Assembly (NCBI RefSeq): GCF_030643905.1
Contig: NZ_CP121446.1
Span: forward strand, 2,356,001 to 2,420,000
Direction of reading: 5' to 3'
DNA: 64,000 bases
From: Flavobacterium sp. IMCC34852
GTDB taxonomy: Bacteria; Bacteroidota; Bacteroidia; Flavobacteriales; Flavobacteriaceae
Below the pieces are notes generated by a model. It made no database searches, was not told the DNA's origin, and saw only the letters and a program-made list of their open reading frames with translations. The translations under genes were made by a program, and so were the position numbers. Each line of letters begins with the position of its first letter. The stretch's first letter is position 1. Shown here piece after piece: positions 1-9,145 of the stretch.

Positions 1-1165
1 CGTCTACCATTAATTTTCCGGCTTCGAAATGCAGGGTTTTGATTTCTTCTACTTTGGTTCCGTCAGTATATTCTTTTGTAGTAGTGTAGATAGAGTCTGA
101 TTTAGTAGCATCGATTTCTTTAAACGAAGGTACTACTTTAGTATTGGCAGCGATTTCTGTTTTCTTAGTCAAATCGGTGCTGTTATACATGGCTCTATAT
201 ATTGGTCGGTATAAGAAAATAGCCAATAACATTCCCGCCATCATAATTGATTTTCTGCCCCATTTGTCACTCAACCAACCAAAGACCACGAAGAAAGGTG
301 TGCCTAAGATTAAGGCGATACCCAATAGCATATCTACTTGAGACGAGTCGATACTTTGTACAGTTTTTAAGAAGTTCATCGCGTAGAATTGTCCGGTATA
401 CCAAACTACACCTTGTCCCATAGTCGCTCCGAATAAAGCCAATAAGACAAATTTTAAGTTGTATTTGTGACCAAAACTTTCTTTTAACGGATTGGTTGAA
501 GTTTTTCCTTCTGATTTGGCTTTGGCAAAAACGGGTGATTCTTCCATGTTTTTACGAATCATGTAAGACACGTATACCATCAGAATTGATACCCAAAACG
601 GAACTCTCCATCCCCATTCATCAAAGGCTTCTTTAGACAAAACACTTTTAGTAATTAAAATCACCATCAAGGAAATAAATAAACCTACGGTAGCAGTGGT
701 TTGAATCCACGATGTCCAATAGCCTTTTTCGCCTTTTGGTGCGTGTTCTGCTACATAGGTTGCAGCTCCTCCGTATTCTCCTCCAAGTGCAAGCCCTTGT
801 AGTAAACGAAGGATTAAGACTAAAATTGGTGCGGCAAAACCAATGGTCTCATAACTTGGAATACACCCAATTACGAAGGTCGCACCACCCATTAACATCA
901 AAGTAACCATAAAAGTGTACTTTCTTCCAATAAGGTCTCCTAATCGACCAAAGAATAATGCTCCGAAAGGACGCACTACGAAACCTGCTGCAAAGGTGGC
1001 CAAGGTTGACAAGAACGCAGCTGTTGGGTTGTCTGTAGGGAAAAATTTAGTTGATAACACTACGGCCAAACTACCGAAGATGTAAAAATCATACCATTCA
1101 ATCATGGTTCCCATTGAGGAAGCGGAAATAACTTTCCAAATTCCTTTTGTTTTTTTATCGCTCAT
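1..1165 (-). CDS. MHS-family MFS transporter (partial, C-terminus beyond left edge)
   Basis: Reading the minus strand from an ATG at 1163-1165 gives an open frame that runs off the window, about 388 residues. The N-terminus (MSDKKTKGIWKVISASSMG, then TMIEWYDFYIFGSL) is the hallmark of the metabolite:H+ symporter branch of the major facilitator superfamily, and the loop GRLGDLIGRKYTF after TM2-3 is the MFS signature. Members import organic acids such as shikimate, proline or aromatic acids across the inner membrane by proton symport. A long hydrophilic insert near the left edge (from about residue 340, KEIDATKSDSIYTTT) is unusual for the family. It sits directly downstream of a porin and opposite an aromatic-acid degradation cluster, so uptake of that aromatic acid is a reasonable inference. 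Substrate is not shown by sequence. Confidence 0.85.
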   Translation of the reverse strand, partial: MSDKKTKGIWKVISASSMGTMIEWYDFYIFGSLAVVLSTKFFPTDNPTAAFLSTLATFAAGFVVRPFGALFFGRLGDLIGRKYTFMVTLMLMGGATFVIGCIPSYETIGFAAPILVLILRLLQGLALGGEYGGAATYVAEHAPKGEKGYWTSWIQTTATVGLFISLMVILITKSVLSKEAFDEWGWRVPFWVSILMVYVSYMIRKNMEESPVFAKAKSEGKTSTNPLKESFGHKYNLKFVLLALFGATMGQGVVWYTGQFYAMNFLKTVQSIDSSQVDMLLGIALILGTPFFVVFGWLSDKWGRKSIMMAGMLLAIFLYRPIYRAMYNSTDLTKKTEIAANTKVVPSFKEIDATKSDSIYTTTKEYTDGTKVEEIKTLHFEAGKLMVD

Positions 1166-1186
1166 ACTATATAAATTGGTTGGTTA

Positions 1187-2449
1187 TTAAAAACTGTAAG
1201 CACAAGAAATCATGGCTCTGAAATTGCCCACTTCCTTATTGTTGCCATCAAAAGTAGCATCGGGTTTTATATCTCCCCATGTGGCTCCTGTGTATTCTAT
1301 TTCAGGAGTTACTCTGAATTTGTTTTGTTTGAAATCTACTCTACCCGAAATTCTCATTACGTTGTCAACGCCACGAGTTCCTGCAAAACCTCTTCCGTAG
1401 AGCGTGGTTGGGTTGTCTTTACTAACCCCGTCTGTTTTAGTATATCCAAAGAACAATCCCGGAGCTACACTTTTACCGTTACCGGCAATATCTACCCACA
1501 TGGCGGTGGTTTTGATTCCTTCATAAGTTTCCACTCCGCCGTTAGGATCCGCATAGCCTGCAAAACCACCCAACATTACTAAGTTGTACATGTTTTTACC
1601 GCTGATTCCGTAAGCTTTGATGTGGAATTTGTCATTGTTGTATTTGAAGTAACCTACAACTGAAGTGGTATTGACTTTCTCCGAAGTGGCTAACCCATTG
1701 CTTACTGTTAACGGTTGTAATGATTTGTATTCAAATCCCAATCCGGCTATCCAGTTGGTGTTTTTGAATTGGAATTGCCCGTGTAGCGTTGGCAAAGGTG
1801 AATTAAAAGAAGCTGAGTTTTGTGTTCCGCCTGTGGCAGTAGCTGTGGTGAACTCTCTTTCCTTGTAAGCGGTCAAAGCAAAAGATAATTCTTTGGTAAA
1901 GTTTTGTTTGATTTTCGCCTGAGAAACCCATCCAAAAGGATTAAACATAATTCCGGTACTGAAGTTGGCAACACCCGGAAAAACCTCCGGAATAAAAGTC
2001 GGATACCAAGTTTGTCCCAAGGTCAAACTCGTTTTTTCCCAATCAAGGGTTACATAAGCGTGACGCAAACGAAATAAACCGATAGAAGCTTCAGTGTTTC
2101 CAAAAAAATCACCTTCTAATGTTCCTGAGGTTTTGGCTCCCCAAACATTTGGACCTTTAGCTTTAACACCTAAACGAGACACTACCGATAAAAAGTTGGA
2201 AGCACCGGCATCGTTTAAATCATCTCCGTTGGCATCTAGTTGTTCGTCTAACGGGTAAAGGTTTAAGTTGTACTCACGTACTTGTGCGGAACGTCGAGTA
2301 TCCCAAATGTAATCAGTTCGAATAAAACCGTACACACTTACGTCCCATTCTTTGGCTGGCGTTGCAGGAGTAGCTGCCGGCGCAGTAGTGGTTTGCGCCT
2401 GACCCGAAAAAGAGCCTATTGCAAACGTTAATAATAATAGTTTTTTCAT
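1187..2449 (-). CDS. Outer-membrane beta-barrel porin
   Basis: 420 residues with a clear signal peptide (about residues 1-19, ending GQAQ), a short Ala/Pro/Thr-rich linker (20-33), then alternating aromatic and polar stretches typical of amphipathic beta strands, ending in the terminal Phe (CAYSF) usual for outer-membrane barrels. It resembles the DcaP-like/porin proteins found beside carboxylate transporters; exact family not certain. Only 21 bases separate it from the downstream MHS transporter, so the two are probably co-transcribed and would move the same solute across outer and inner membrane. The neighbourhood suggests an aromatic acid as substrate, which is inference only. Confidence 0.75.
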   Translation of the reverse strand: MKKLLLLTFAIGSFSGQAQTTTAPAATPATPAKEWDVSVYGFIRTDYIWDTRRSAQVREYNLNLYPLDEQLDANGDDLNDAGASNFLSVVSRLGVKAKGPNVWGAKTSGTLEGDFFGNTEASIGLFRLRHAYVTLDWEKTSLTLGQTWYPTFIPEVFPGVANFSTGIMFNPFGWVSQAKIKQNFTKELSFALTAYKEREFTTATATGGTQNSASFNSPLPTLHGQFQFKNTNWIAGLGFEYKSLQPLTVSNGLATSEKVNTTSVVGYFKYNNDKFHIKAYGISGKNMYNLVMLGGFAGYADPNGGVETYEGIKTTAMWVDIAGNGKSVAPGLFFGYTKTDGVSKDNPTTLYGRGFAGTRGVDNVMRISGRVDFKQNKFRVTPEIEYTGATWGDIKPDATFDGNNKEVGNFRAMISCAYSF

Positions 2450-2547
2450 AATTTGAATTGTTGGTTTTGGTTATGTTTTGTTCGGCCAAATTCTAACAAT
2501 TTACCAATGAAAAAAATTATGATATATATTATTGTAAAATACTATAG

Positions 2548-2967
2548 CTAATCTTTAAATCGTTCCCATTTTATCAGCATAAACTTATCTCCTAACTCTG
2601 TTATAATCATCCCGGCACCTTTGAGAACTTCCTTATTTTTTAGAAACTCAACGAGTTCTAAATGATTGTATATCTTATAAGTTGGGTGATAATCGGTATG
2701 ATTGGGCTTGGAAATTTTAAACTCCTTGACCCAGTTACTAACAGTAACATGCGAAACCCCTATAATTCGTTCGATTTCTCTGTAACTTAAGCCTTCCAGA
2801 TATAACTGCAAAGCTTTGGTTACATAGTAACTGTCTATCTTTTTACCCAGTTTGTTAACGGTGAAGTAGTAATTGCATTTTTTGCATAAAAACCTTTGTC
2901 TGTCTTTGATGACGCCACTTTTGACTATGGCATCACTTAGGCATTTGGGACAAGCTAAAATTTCCAT
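2548..2967 (-). CDS. Zinc-ribbon plus HTH protein, IS1 InsA-like, probable domesticated regulator
   Basis: About 139 residues from the ATG at 2965-2967. A four-cysteine zinc ribbon opens the protein (C6-P-K-C9 and C28-K-K-C31), followed by a helix-turn-helix (about 55-80, LSYREIERIIGVSHVTVSNW) of the type found in InsA of IS1-like transposons. The remaining 60 residues carry no DDE catalytic domain, and no transposase partner or terminal inverted repeats are visible, so it is more likely a stand-alone DNA-binding regulator than an active insertion sequence. A longer frame opens at 3003, but a TATATTTG box at 3001-3008 would make that start upstream of transcription, so the internal ATG was chosen. 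It lies just upstream of the porin and transporter genes on the same strand. Confidence 0.6.
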   Translation of the reverse strand: MEILACPKCLSDAIVKSGVIKDRQRFLCKKCNYYFTVNKLGKKIDSYYVTKALQLYLEGLSYREIERIIGVSHVTVSNWVKEFKISKPNHTDYHPTYKIYNHLELVEFLKNKEVLKGAGMIITELGDKFMLIKWERFKD

Positions 2968-3000
2968 ATATATAAATTTTGCATAAATATACTTATTTAG

Positions 3001-3008
3001 CAAATATA
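3001..3008 (-). promoter_or_regulatory. Probable -7 promoter box (TATATTTG)
   Basis: On the minus strand this octamer matches the Bacteroidota TAnnTTTG consensus and stands about 33 bases before the chosen ATG of the zinc-ribbon/HTH gene. It decides the start choice for that gene. Confidence 0.5.
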
Positions 3009-3184
3009 CAAAAGTGTTTTTGATAATTTTTTTAGTAAAAAATTACAGAAGCATTAATTTTATTGGGTTTTTATTAGATATATAATAATTTTGAACAAAG
3101 TATGTCTTTTACAATCGTTTTGACAACCTCTTTAAAACTACAACTGAAAAATATTATTACTTTAGCTAATCAAACACAATAAAA

Positions 3185-3841
3185 ATGCCATTTACTATCG
3201 CTATTTCACCCACAAGAACTCCGTTCAACAAAAACCCATGGTTGTGGGTTTTCCTGAGTGTATTCACCATCATTTGGATAAGCACGCTAATCGGAACCAA
3301 CGACATGAACAACTGGTTGCTCGAAAACACCTTGACAGTTTTGTTCTTTGTCTTTTTATTGGTTACTTATAAAAAATACCAATTCAGCGACCTTTCCTAT
3401 TTGCTCATTTGCGTCTACCTCTGCCTGCATGTTTATGGCGCCAAATACACTTATGCCGAAAACCCTTTTGGCTATTGGCTCAAGGATTATATGGGTTGGG
3501 AACGCAATCATTACGATCGAATAGTACACTTTAGTTTCGGATTCTTATTAGCTTACCCCATGAGAGAATTGTTCTTAAAATGGGTCAAATACCCCAATAT
3601 GGTGGCGTGGGTCTTGCCTATTGAAATTACCCTTTCCATAAGCGGTTTTTATGAATTGATAGAATGGGCTGTAGCCGATTTATTCTTCCCGGCACAAGGC
3701 GTTGCTTACCTCGGAACTCAAGGCGATATTTGGGATGCGCAAAAAGATATTTTCTTAGCATTTCTAGGCGCCATAATCGCGACTACCATAGTATCATTGG
3801 TCAAAAAAGCTTTTAAAATTCACGAAAAAGAAAACGCTTAG
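3185..3841 (+). CDS. DUF2238 (YjdF-like) inner membrane protein
   Basis: 218 residues with about six hydrophobic segments and the conserved DUF2238 features: a HYDRIVHFSFGFLLAYP stretch (residues about 109-125) and a GDIWDAQKD motif near the C-terminus (about 181-189). The length matches the family. Members are polytopic inner-membrane proteins of unknown function. The gene stands alone between divergent minus-strand genes and the catabolic operon, 179 bases upstream of the flavin reductase gene. Confidence 0.8.
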   Translation: MPFTIAISPTRTPFNKNPWLWVFLSVFTIIWISTLIGTNDMNNWLLENTLTVLFFVFLLVTYKKYQFSDLSYLLICVYLCLHVYGAKYTYAENPFGYWLKDYMGWERNHYDRIVHFSFGFLLAYPMRELFLKWVKYPNMVAWVLPIEITLSISGFYELIEWAVADLFFPAQGVAYLGTQGDIWDAQKDIFLAFLGAIIATTIVSLVKKAFKIHEKENA

Positions 3842-4020
3842 TTGCTGTCATAAAACAAGCCTTTAAATGCTCATTTTATTGTCAGATAGCCTTATCACTG
3901 TTAATGGCAAATGCCGTTGGTGGTGTTATGCATTATTCTCAAGTTTTCCCTTTACAAAATAGCAATCAGTTAAAAAAATCTAAAAAAAATAGCTTTAATT
4001 TGTAGTAAACAAACAACAAC

Positions 4021-4626
4021 ATGCTATTTGATCCTAACGAGCTCGAGTATTCGGCTGTTTACAAACTACTAACCGGCGCCATTATCCCTAGACCTATCGG
4101 GTGGATTTCTTCCATTAGTGAAGATGGCATCAACAACTTAGCGCCTTTCTCCTATTTCAATGCCGTTGGCGAAGATCCGCCTCACGTAATGTTTGCCGCC
4201 GGAAGAGGCAACAACACCAATAAAGACACGCTAAACAATGTCTTAGCGACCAAGCAGTTCGTAGTAAATATGGTAACGGAAGAATTAGCAGAGCAAATGA
4301 ATACCACCGCACAATCGGTTCCGTCTGAAGTGGACGAATTCGAATTAGCAGGTGTTACACCAATAGCATCTTTAAAAGTGAAACCCATGCGCGTCAAAGA
4401 AAGTCCAATTACTTTCGAATGCGAACTGGTACACCATTACTTCCTCGAAGACCATAAAAACGGCGGTGCTTGTATCATTATCGGTAGAATCGTAATGATG
4501 CATTTTGACGACGAAGTGTTGTTAGACCATTACAAAATCAATTTAGAAACCTATAAACCCATCTCGAGATTAGCCGGTTCTAATTATGCCAAATTAGGAG
4601 AATTGTTCTCCATCAAAAGAGGCTAA
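4021..4626 (+). CDS. Flavin reductase family protein (DIM6/NTAB type)
   Basis: 201 residues with the FMN-binding split-barrel pattern of the flavin reductase family: PRPIGWISSISEDG then NLAPFSYFNAVGEDPPHVMF. Such proteins bind FMN and use NAD(P)H either to reduce free flavin for a partner monooxygenase or to act directly on a substrate. First gene of the plus-strand aromatic cluster, 44 bases before the aryl-CoA hydroxylase fusion. That enzyme already has its own reductase half, so this protein may serve another step; its exact role is unknown. Confidence 0.8.
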   Translation: MLFDPNELEYSAVYKLLTGAIIPRPIGWISSISEDGINNLAPFSYFNAVGEDPPHVMFAAGRGNNTNKDTLNNVLATKQFVVNMVTEELAEQMNTTAQSVPSEVDEFELAGVTPIASLKVKPMRVKESPITFECELVHHYFLEDHKNGGACIIIGRIVMMHFDDEVLLDHYKINLETYKPISRLAGSNYAKLGELFSIKRG

Positions 4627-4670
4627 CCTTAGAACCTTAAAACCTCAGAGCCTTAGAACCTTTAAAAAGA

Positions 4671-6971
4671 ATGAAAATAGCAGTTATAGGTGGCGGTCCG
4701 GGCGGACTTTACTTTTCGATACTAACTAAAAAAGCAATGCCTCATTGCCAAATCGACGTGTACGAACGCAACAAACCCGACGATAGTTTTGGTTTTGGCG
4801 TAGTCTTCTCTGATGAAACTCTGGGCGAATTCCTTAAACGCGACATGCAATCGTATGAGTTAATTCGAAGTAAATTTGCCTATTGGGACGATATCATTGT
4901 TGCCCGTGACGGACAAGGAGTCAGCATCGCAGGAAACGGTTTTTGCGGTTGTTCCCGAAAAACATTACTCAAATTATTACACCAGCGCTGTCGTGAAGAA
5001 GGCGTGAATCTTCATTTTGAACAGAATATTGATAACTTAAGTCAATACCAAGACGCCGACATTATCTTGGCTTCAGACGGAATTGCCAGTGGAATCAGAA
5101 CACAATACGAATCAGCATTCGGAACCAAAATCACGTTAAAGAAAAACCGCTTTGTATGGTTAGGCTCAACCAAACCGTTAGATGCTTTCACCTATTTCTT
5201 CAGAACTACACCACATGGCGTAATGGTTGCCCATTCCTATCAATACGAAGAAGGCATGAGTACCTGGATATTTGAATGCAGCGATGAAACTTGGCAAAAA
5301 CATGGCTTCGAAGTGACCAATGAAGCCGATACGATGGCTAAAATTGCAGAAATTTTCAAAGAAGAACTCGACGGACATCCATTGATTTCCAACAAATCCC
5401 ATTGGCGTCAGTTTCCGCATGTAACCAATGAAAAATGGTTTCACAACAATATCGTTTTGTTAGGCGATGCCAAAGCTACCGCGCACTACTCTATCGGTTC
5501 GGGCACCAAATTGGCGATGGATTGCGCTATTGGGTTATCCGATGCGGTAATTGCGAATCCGAACAACGTGCAAGCCGCATTCGAACAATACGATAAAACC
5601 CGCAGAAATACAGTAGAAATGATACAGCACGCTGCTTTGGTTTCGCTCGATTGGTTTGAACATATGGATAGAAACAACCAACATCCGTTCTATCAGTTCG
5701 CTTTCGGTTGTATGACACGCTCCAAAAAAGTAACGTTTGAAAACTTAAGACTAAGGGATAAATCATTTACGGATAAAGTCCTTCAAGAGTTCAATGACAA
5801 TTTCAATAGCAATAATCAAATTTTGCCTGCGGCATTTACTAAGTTCAAATTACGTGATTTAGAATTACAAAACCGCATCGTCATGTCACCAATGGGACAA
5901 TACTCTGCCATTGACGGTAAAGTTTCCGATTGGCATTTGGTGCATTACGGAAGCAGAGCCACCGGAGGTGTCGGACTAATCATTACCGAAATGACAGCCG
6001 TTTCCGAAACAGGACGCATCACTTTAGGTTGTGCCGGAATTTACACTCAGGAACAAATAGTTGACTGGAAAAAAATAACCGATTTCGTCCATCAAAACAC
6101 CCAAACTAAAATCGGAATTCAATTAGGACATTCAGGCCGAAAAGGCGCTACCAAAAAACCTTGGGAAGGACAAAACGAACCGATCAATTTGCCTTGGGAT
6201 TTACTTTCGGCTTCGCCAATAGCGTTTAACGACAAACTTCCTGTTCCAAGGGAGATGACTTCCGAAGACATGGATTTAATCGTTTCCCAATTTGTCCAAG
6301 CTACCAAAAATGCCGACCGCGCCGGTTTTGATTTAATCGAATTACAAGCGCACCACGGATTCCTTCTAGCCTCTTTCCTATCGCCTTTGACGAATATCAG
6401 AACCGATGAATTTGGCGGAAGTATAGCAAACCGATTGAAGTTTCCGCTAAGGGTTTTCAAGGAAATGCGAAAAGTATTCCCAACACACAAACCCATGTCA
6501 GTAAGAATCTCCGCTTCGGATTGGGCACAAAACGGAATCACTGAAGAAGAAGTGATCACTATAGCAACAGCCTTTAAAAATGCCGGCGCCGATATCATCA
6601 ACGTTTCTACCGGAAATACCGTAGCGAATCAGAAACCGCAAGTCGGCAGAATGTGGCAAACACCTTTTGCAGATGCAGTGAGAAATACAGTTCACATTCC
6701 AACCATAACCACCGGCTACATTCAAGACATTGACCAAATCAACACTATTATTTTAAACGGTAGAGCCGATTTGGTGGCGCTGGGTCGACCGTTATTAGCC
6801 GATGCCAATTTCGTTCGCAACGCACAAGCCTACGAGCAATTCGAAGCCAATGATATACCAAACCAATACAAAGCAGGAAGTTCACATCTCTATCCGCTAA
6901 AAGCCGCCGAAAGAAAGCAAACCGAAGGCATGAAAAAAGCGCTAAAACCGAAAAGCAATAAAAAAGATTAA
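4671..6971 (+). CDS. Aryl-CoA 5-hydroxylase fused to old-yellow-enzyme-type reductase (salicylyl-CoA / 2-aminobenzoyl-CoA type)
   Basis: 766 residues in two halves. Residues 1-380 form a class A flavoprotein hydroxylase: the Rossmann motif GGGPGGLYFS at the N-terminus and the second FAD motif LLGDAKATAHYSIGSG at about 264-279. Residues about 385-740 form an old-yellow-enzyme barrel: VMSPMGQYS, GIQLGHSGRKG, and the active-site stretch ELQAHHGFLLASFLSP. This exact fusion and length is known from 2-aminobenzoyl-CoA monooxygenase/reductase of the aerobic anthranilate pathway and from proteins annotated as bifunctional salicylyl-CoA 5-hydroxylase/oxidoreductase. With a CoA ligase, a thioesterase and a gentisate-type dioxygenase directly downstream, 5-hydroxylation of the CoA ester is the likely reaction. 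Which of the two ortho substituents (OH or NH2) is used cannot be read from sequence. Confidence 0.88.
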   Translation: MKIAVIGGGPGGLYFSILTKKAMPHCQIDVYERNKPDDSFGFGVVFSDETLGEFLKRDMQSYELIRSKFAYWDDIIVARDGQGVSIAGNGFCGCSRKTLLKLLHQRCREEGVNLHFEQNIDNLSQYQDADIILASDGIASGIRTQYESAFGTKITLKKNRFVWLGSTKPLDAFTYFFRTTPHGVMVAHSYQYEEGMSTWIFECSDETWQKHGFEVTNEADTMAKIAEIFKEELDGHPLISNKSHWRQFPHVTNEKWFHNNIVLLGDAKATAHYSIGSGTKLAMDCAIGLSDAVIANPNNVQAAFEQYDKTRRNTVEMIQHAALVSLDWFEHMDRNNQHPFYQFAFGCMTRSKKVTFENLRLRDKSFTDKVLQEFNDNFNSNNQILPAAFTKFKLRDLELQNRIVMSPMGQYSAIDGKVSDWHLVHYGSRATGGVGLIITEMTAVSETGRITLGCAGIYTQEQIVDWKKITDFVHQNTQTKIGIQLGHSGRKGATKKPWEGQNEPINLPWDLLSASPIAFNDKLPVPREMTSEDMDLIVSQFVQATKNADRAGFDLIELQAHHGFLLASFLSPLTNIRTDEFGGSIANRLKFPLRVFKEMRKVFPTHKPMSVRISASDWAQNGITEEEVITIATAFKNAGADIINVSTGNTVANQKPQVGRMWQTPFADAVRNTVHIPTITTGYIQDIDQINTIILNGRADLVALGRPLLADANFVRNAQAYEQFEANDIPNQYKAGSSHLYPLKAAERKQTEGMKKALKPKSNKKD

Positions 6972-6996
6972 GCATTGAGCGATTAAGTACTGAACA

Positions 6997-8589
6997 ATGA
7001 AACATTACGAAGACAACTTTACCCACCAATATTTACCGAGCTTAGACCTGCAACCGGATTATATCTTTTTAGATATGCCGCAGTTCAACCGACCGGAAAT
7101 GCTCAATTGTGTGGATAGACTTTTGGACAACCACATCAAAGAAGGTCGTGGCAACAACATTTGCATCCGCACTTTTGAAACCACTTGGACCTATCAAGAT
7201 TTATTCGAAAAAGCCAATCAAATTGCGCATGTATTAGTTGAAGATTTAGGGTTGAAATCAGGCAACAGAGTATTGATTCGTTCTGCTAACAACCCAATGA
7301 TGGTGGCGGTTTGGTTCGCCATTTTAAAAGCCGGCGGCATCGTTGTGGCGACTATGCCTTTATTGCGTGCGAAAGAACTGACTACCATCATTGACTGTGC
7401 CGAAATCTCTCATGCGTTGTGCGACCACAGTTTGGCTGACGAAATGCATTTGGTCAAATCAGACTATTTACAAAGTGTTTGTTTCTATGGCAATTCACAG
7501 TTGGAAGTATTAATGCAAAACAAACCAACAACTTTCACCAATTACCATACAAAATCCGACAGCGTTGCCTTAATCGGCTTTACTTCGGGTACAACAGGTT
7601 TGCCTAAAATGACCGCGCATTTCCACAAAGACATTCTAAACATTTGCGAAGCATTTCCACAATATTCACTCCAACCCACAGCTGATGACATCTTTACGGG
7701 AAGTCCGCCACTCGGATTTACCTTTGGTCTCGGCGGCTTGGTTTTGTTCCCCATGTACTTCGGTGCTTCGACCTTCTTAATCGAAAAACCAAGTCCGGAC
7801 ATGCTTTTACAAGCGATTCAAGATTATAAAATAACCATTTGTTTTACCGCACCAACCGCATGGCGAATCATCACTACCAAAGTAGCCGATTTTGATATTT
7901 CCAGCTTGCGCAAATGTGTTTCCGCTGGAGAAACTTTGCCGTTAAAGGTCTGGCAAGATTGGCACAATGCGACCGGACTAAAAATCATCGATGGCATCGG
8001 CGCTACCGAAATGTTGCATATCTTTATCTCCTCTAATGAAGCCAATATGAAGCCCGGCGCCACAGGTGTGGCTATTACTGGTTATGAAGCTAAAATTGTA
8101 GATAAAAACGGAAACGCTGTCCCAACCAACGAACCCGGAAGATTAGTCGTTCGCGGCATCACCGGTTGCAAATATTTGAACCGAATTGACAAACAAAAAG
8201 AATACGTAGAAAACGGCTGGAATGTCACCGGAGACATTTTCCGCCAAGATGAAGAAGGCTATTTTTGGTTTGTCGCCCGAGGCGATGATATGATTATTTC
8301 TTCGGGCTATAACATTGCAGCCATTGAAGTCGAAAGCGTGCTTTTGACCCACGAAGAAATTCTCGAATGTGCCGTAGTAGGGTTACCGGATGTGGAAAGA
8401 GGCATGTTAGTTTGCGCCCATATTGTATTAAAAGATCCAGCTAAAGCTACCGACAATATGAAAAACCATATTCAACACTGGTTCAAAGAAGTAGCCGCGC
8501 CGTATAAATATCCGAGAGTGATTTATTTTACCGAAGCTTTACCTAAAACAGAGACCGGAAAAATACAACGATTTAAATTAAAAAATTAG
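6997..8589 (+). CDS. Benzoate-CoA ligase family protein (probable 2-aminobenzoate or salicylate CoA ligase)
   Basis: 530 residues of the adenylate-forming (ANL) superfamily. The phosphate-binding loop IGFTSGTTGLPKMTAHFHKD is at about residues 189-208, the A5-like motif IDGIGATEML follows, the core motif WNVTGDIFRQDEEGYFWFVARGDD marks the hinge region, and the terminal lysine motif ETGKIQRFKL is intact. The length and the MTAHFHKD run fit the benzoate/2-aminobenzoate-CoA ligase branch. It would activate the aromatic acid with ATP and CoA to supply the preceding hydroxylase. The gene follows the hydroxylase by 25 bases in the same operon. Confidence 0.85.
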   Translation: MKHYEDNFTHQYLPSLDLQPDYIFLDMPQFNRPEMLNCVDRLLDNHIKEGRGNNICIRTFETTWTYQDLFEKANQIAHVLVEDLGLKSGNRVLIRSANNPMMVAVWFAILKAGGIVVATMPLLRAKELTTIIDCAEISHALCDHSLADEMHLVKSDYLQSVCFYGNSQLEVLMQNKPTTFTNYHTKSDSVALIGFTSGTTGLPKMTAHFHKDILNICEAFPQYSLQPTADDIFTGSPPLGFTFGLGGLVLFPMYFGASTFLIEKPSPDMLLQAIQDYKITICFTAPTAWRIITTKVADFDISSLRKCVSAGETLPLKVWQDWHNATGLKIIDGIGATEMLHIFISSNEANMKPGATGVAITGYEAKIVDKNGNAVPTNEPGRLVVRGITGCKYLNRIDKQKEYVENGWNVTGDIFRQDEEGYFWFVARGDDMIISSGYNIAAIEVESVLLTHEEILECAVVGLPDVERGMLVCAHIVLKDPAKATDNMKNHIQHWFKEVAAPYKYPRVIYFTEALPKTETGKIQRFKLKN

Positions 8590-8705
8590 GAGCTATTTCC
8601 CGCTATACGTTGCAATCTCTTCGAGGATTTCCACTTCAAACACGAAGTGTTCATCGAACTCAAATAAAAGATAAGAGTATTGTGAGATAATCGGGGCTAA
8701 AAAAA
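8587..8705. repeat. Intergenic REP-like element, Flavobacterium type
   Basis: The gap after the CoA ligase begins GGAGCTATTTCCCGCTATACG and ends AATCGGGGCTAAAAAAAG. From memory this pair of end sequences brackets a repeat that is scattered through Flavobacterium genomes between genes; the interior here carries a small self-complementary part (cttcaaacacgaagtg). No open frame fits. A genome-wide copy count was not possible. Confidence 0.5.
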
Positions 8706-8710
8706 GATAT

Positions 8711-9133
8711 ATGAACAACTATTTTACCAAAACTGAAAAAATACGTTTCAAACACGTCGATTACGCCGGAATTGTCTTCTATCCACGATTCTTGGAAATG
8801 CTAAATGATTTAGTCGAAGACTGGTTCGAAGAAGCACTCGACCGACCTTTCTCCAAAATCCATGAAACCAATGGGATTCCGACGGTCGATTTGAAAGTCC
8901 AATTCAAAAAAGCGGCTCGCTTAGGCGAAGTCTTAACCAAAAAGCTTTGGGTTATCAAACTCGGCGGCGCCTCCGTAAATTGCGGTTTCCGTTTTGAAGA
9001 CGAACAAGGCAACACTTGTTTGGAAGGAGAAGTAACGTTGGTCAACGTCGCCATCAGCAATGGTAGAGATGCTATCAAAGCGGAACCTTTCAACGAGGAA
9101 ATGAAGAAAAAGCTTTCCTTATTCATAATTTAA
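8711..9133 (+). CDS. Acyl-CoA thioesterase, 4-hydroxybenzoyl-CoA thioesterase type
   Basis: 140 residues of the single-hotdog 4HBT family. The active-site region IRFKHVDYAGIVFYPRFLEM near the N-terminus contains the catalytic aspartate of the 4-hydroxybenzoyl-CoA thioesterase/YbgC group (HVDYAG). Normal length. In the context of an aryl-CoA hydroxylase upstream and a free-acid ring-cleaving dioxygenase downstream, it should release 5-hydroxylated aryl-CoA (gentisyl-CoA or 5-hydroxyanthraniloyl-CoA) as the free acid. Confidence 0.8.
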   Translation: MNNYFTKTEKIRFKHVDYAGIVFYPRFLEMLNDLVEDWFEEALDRPFSKIHETNGIPTVDLKVQFKKAARLGEVLTKKLWVIKLGGASVNCGFRFEDEQGNTCLEGEVTLVNVAISNGRDAIKAEPFNEEMKKKLSLFII

Positions 9134-9145
9134 AATAATTTTAGA

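Noticed and set aside
2548..3003. Active IS1-family insertion sequence
   Set aside because: Only the InsA-like part is present; no DDE domain, no flanking inverted repeats or target duplications seen.
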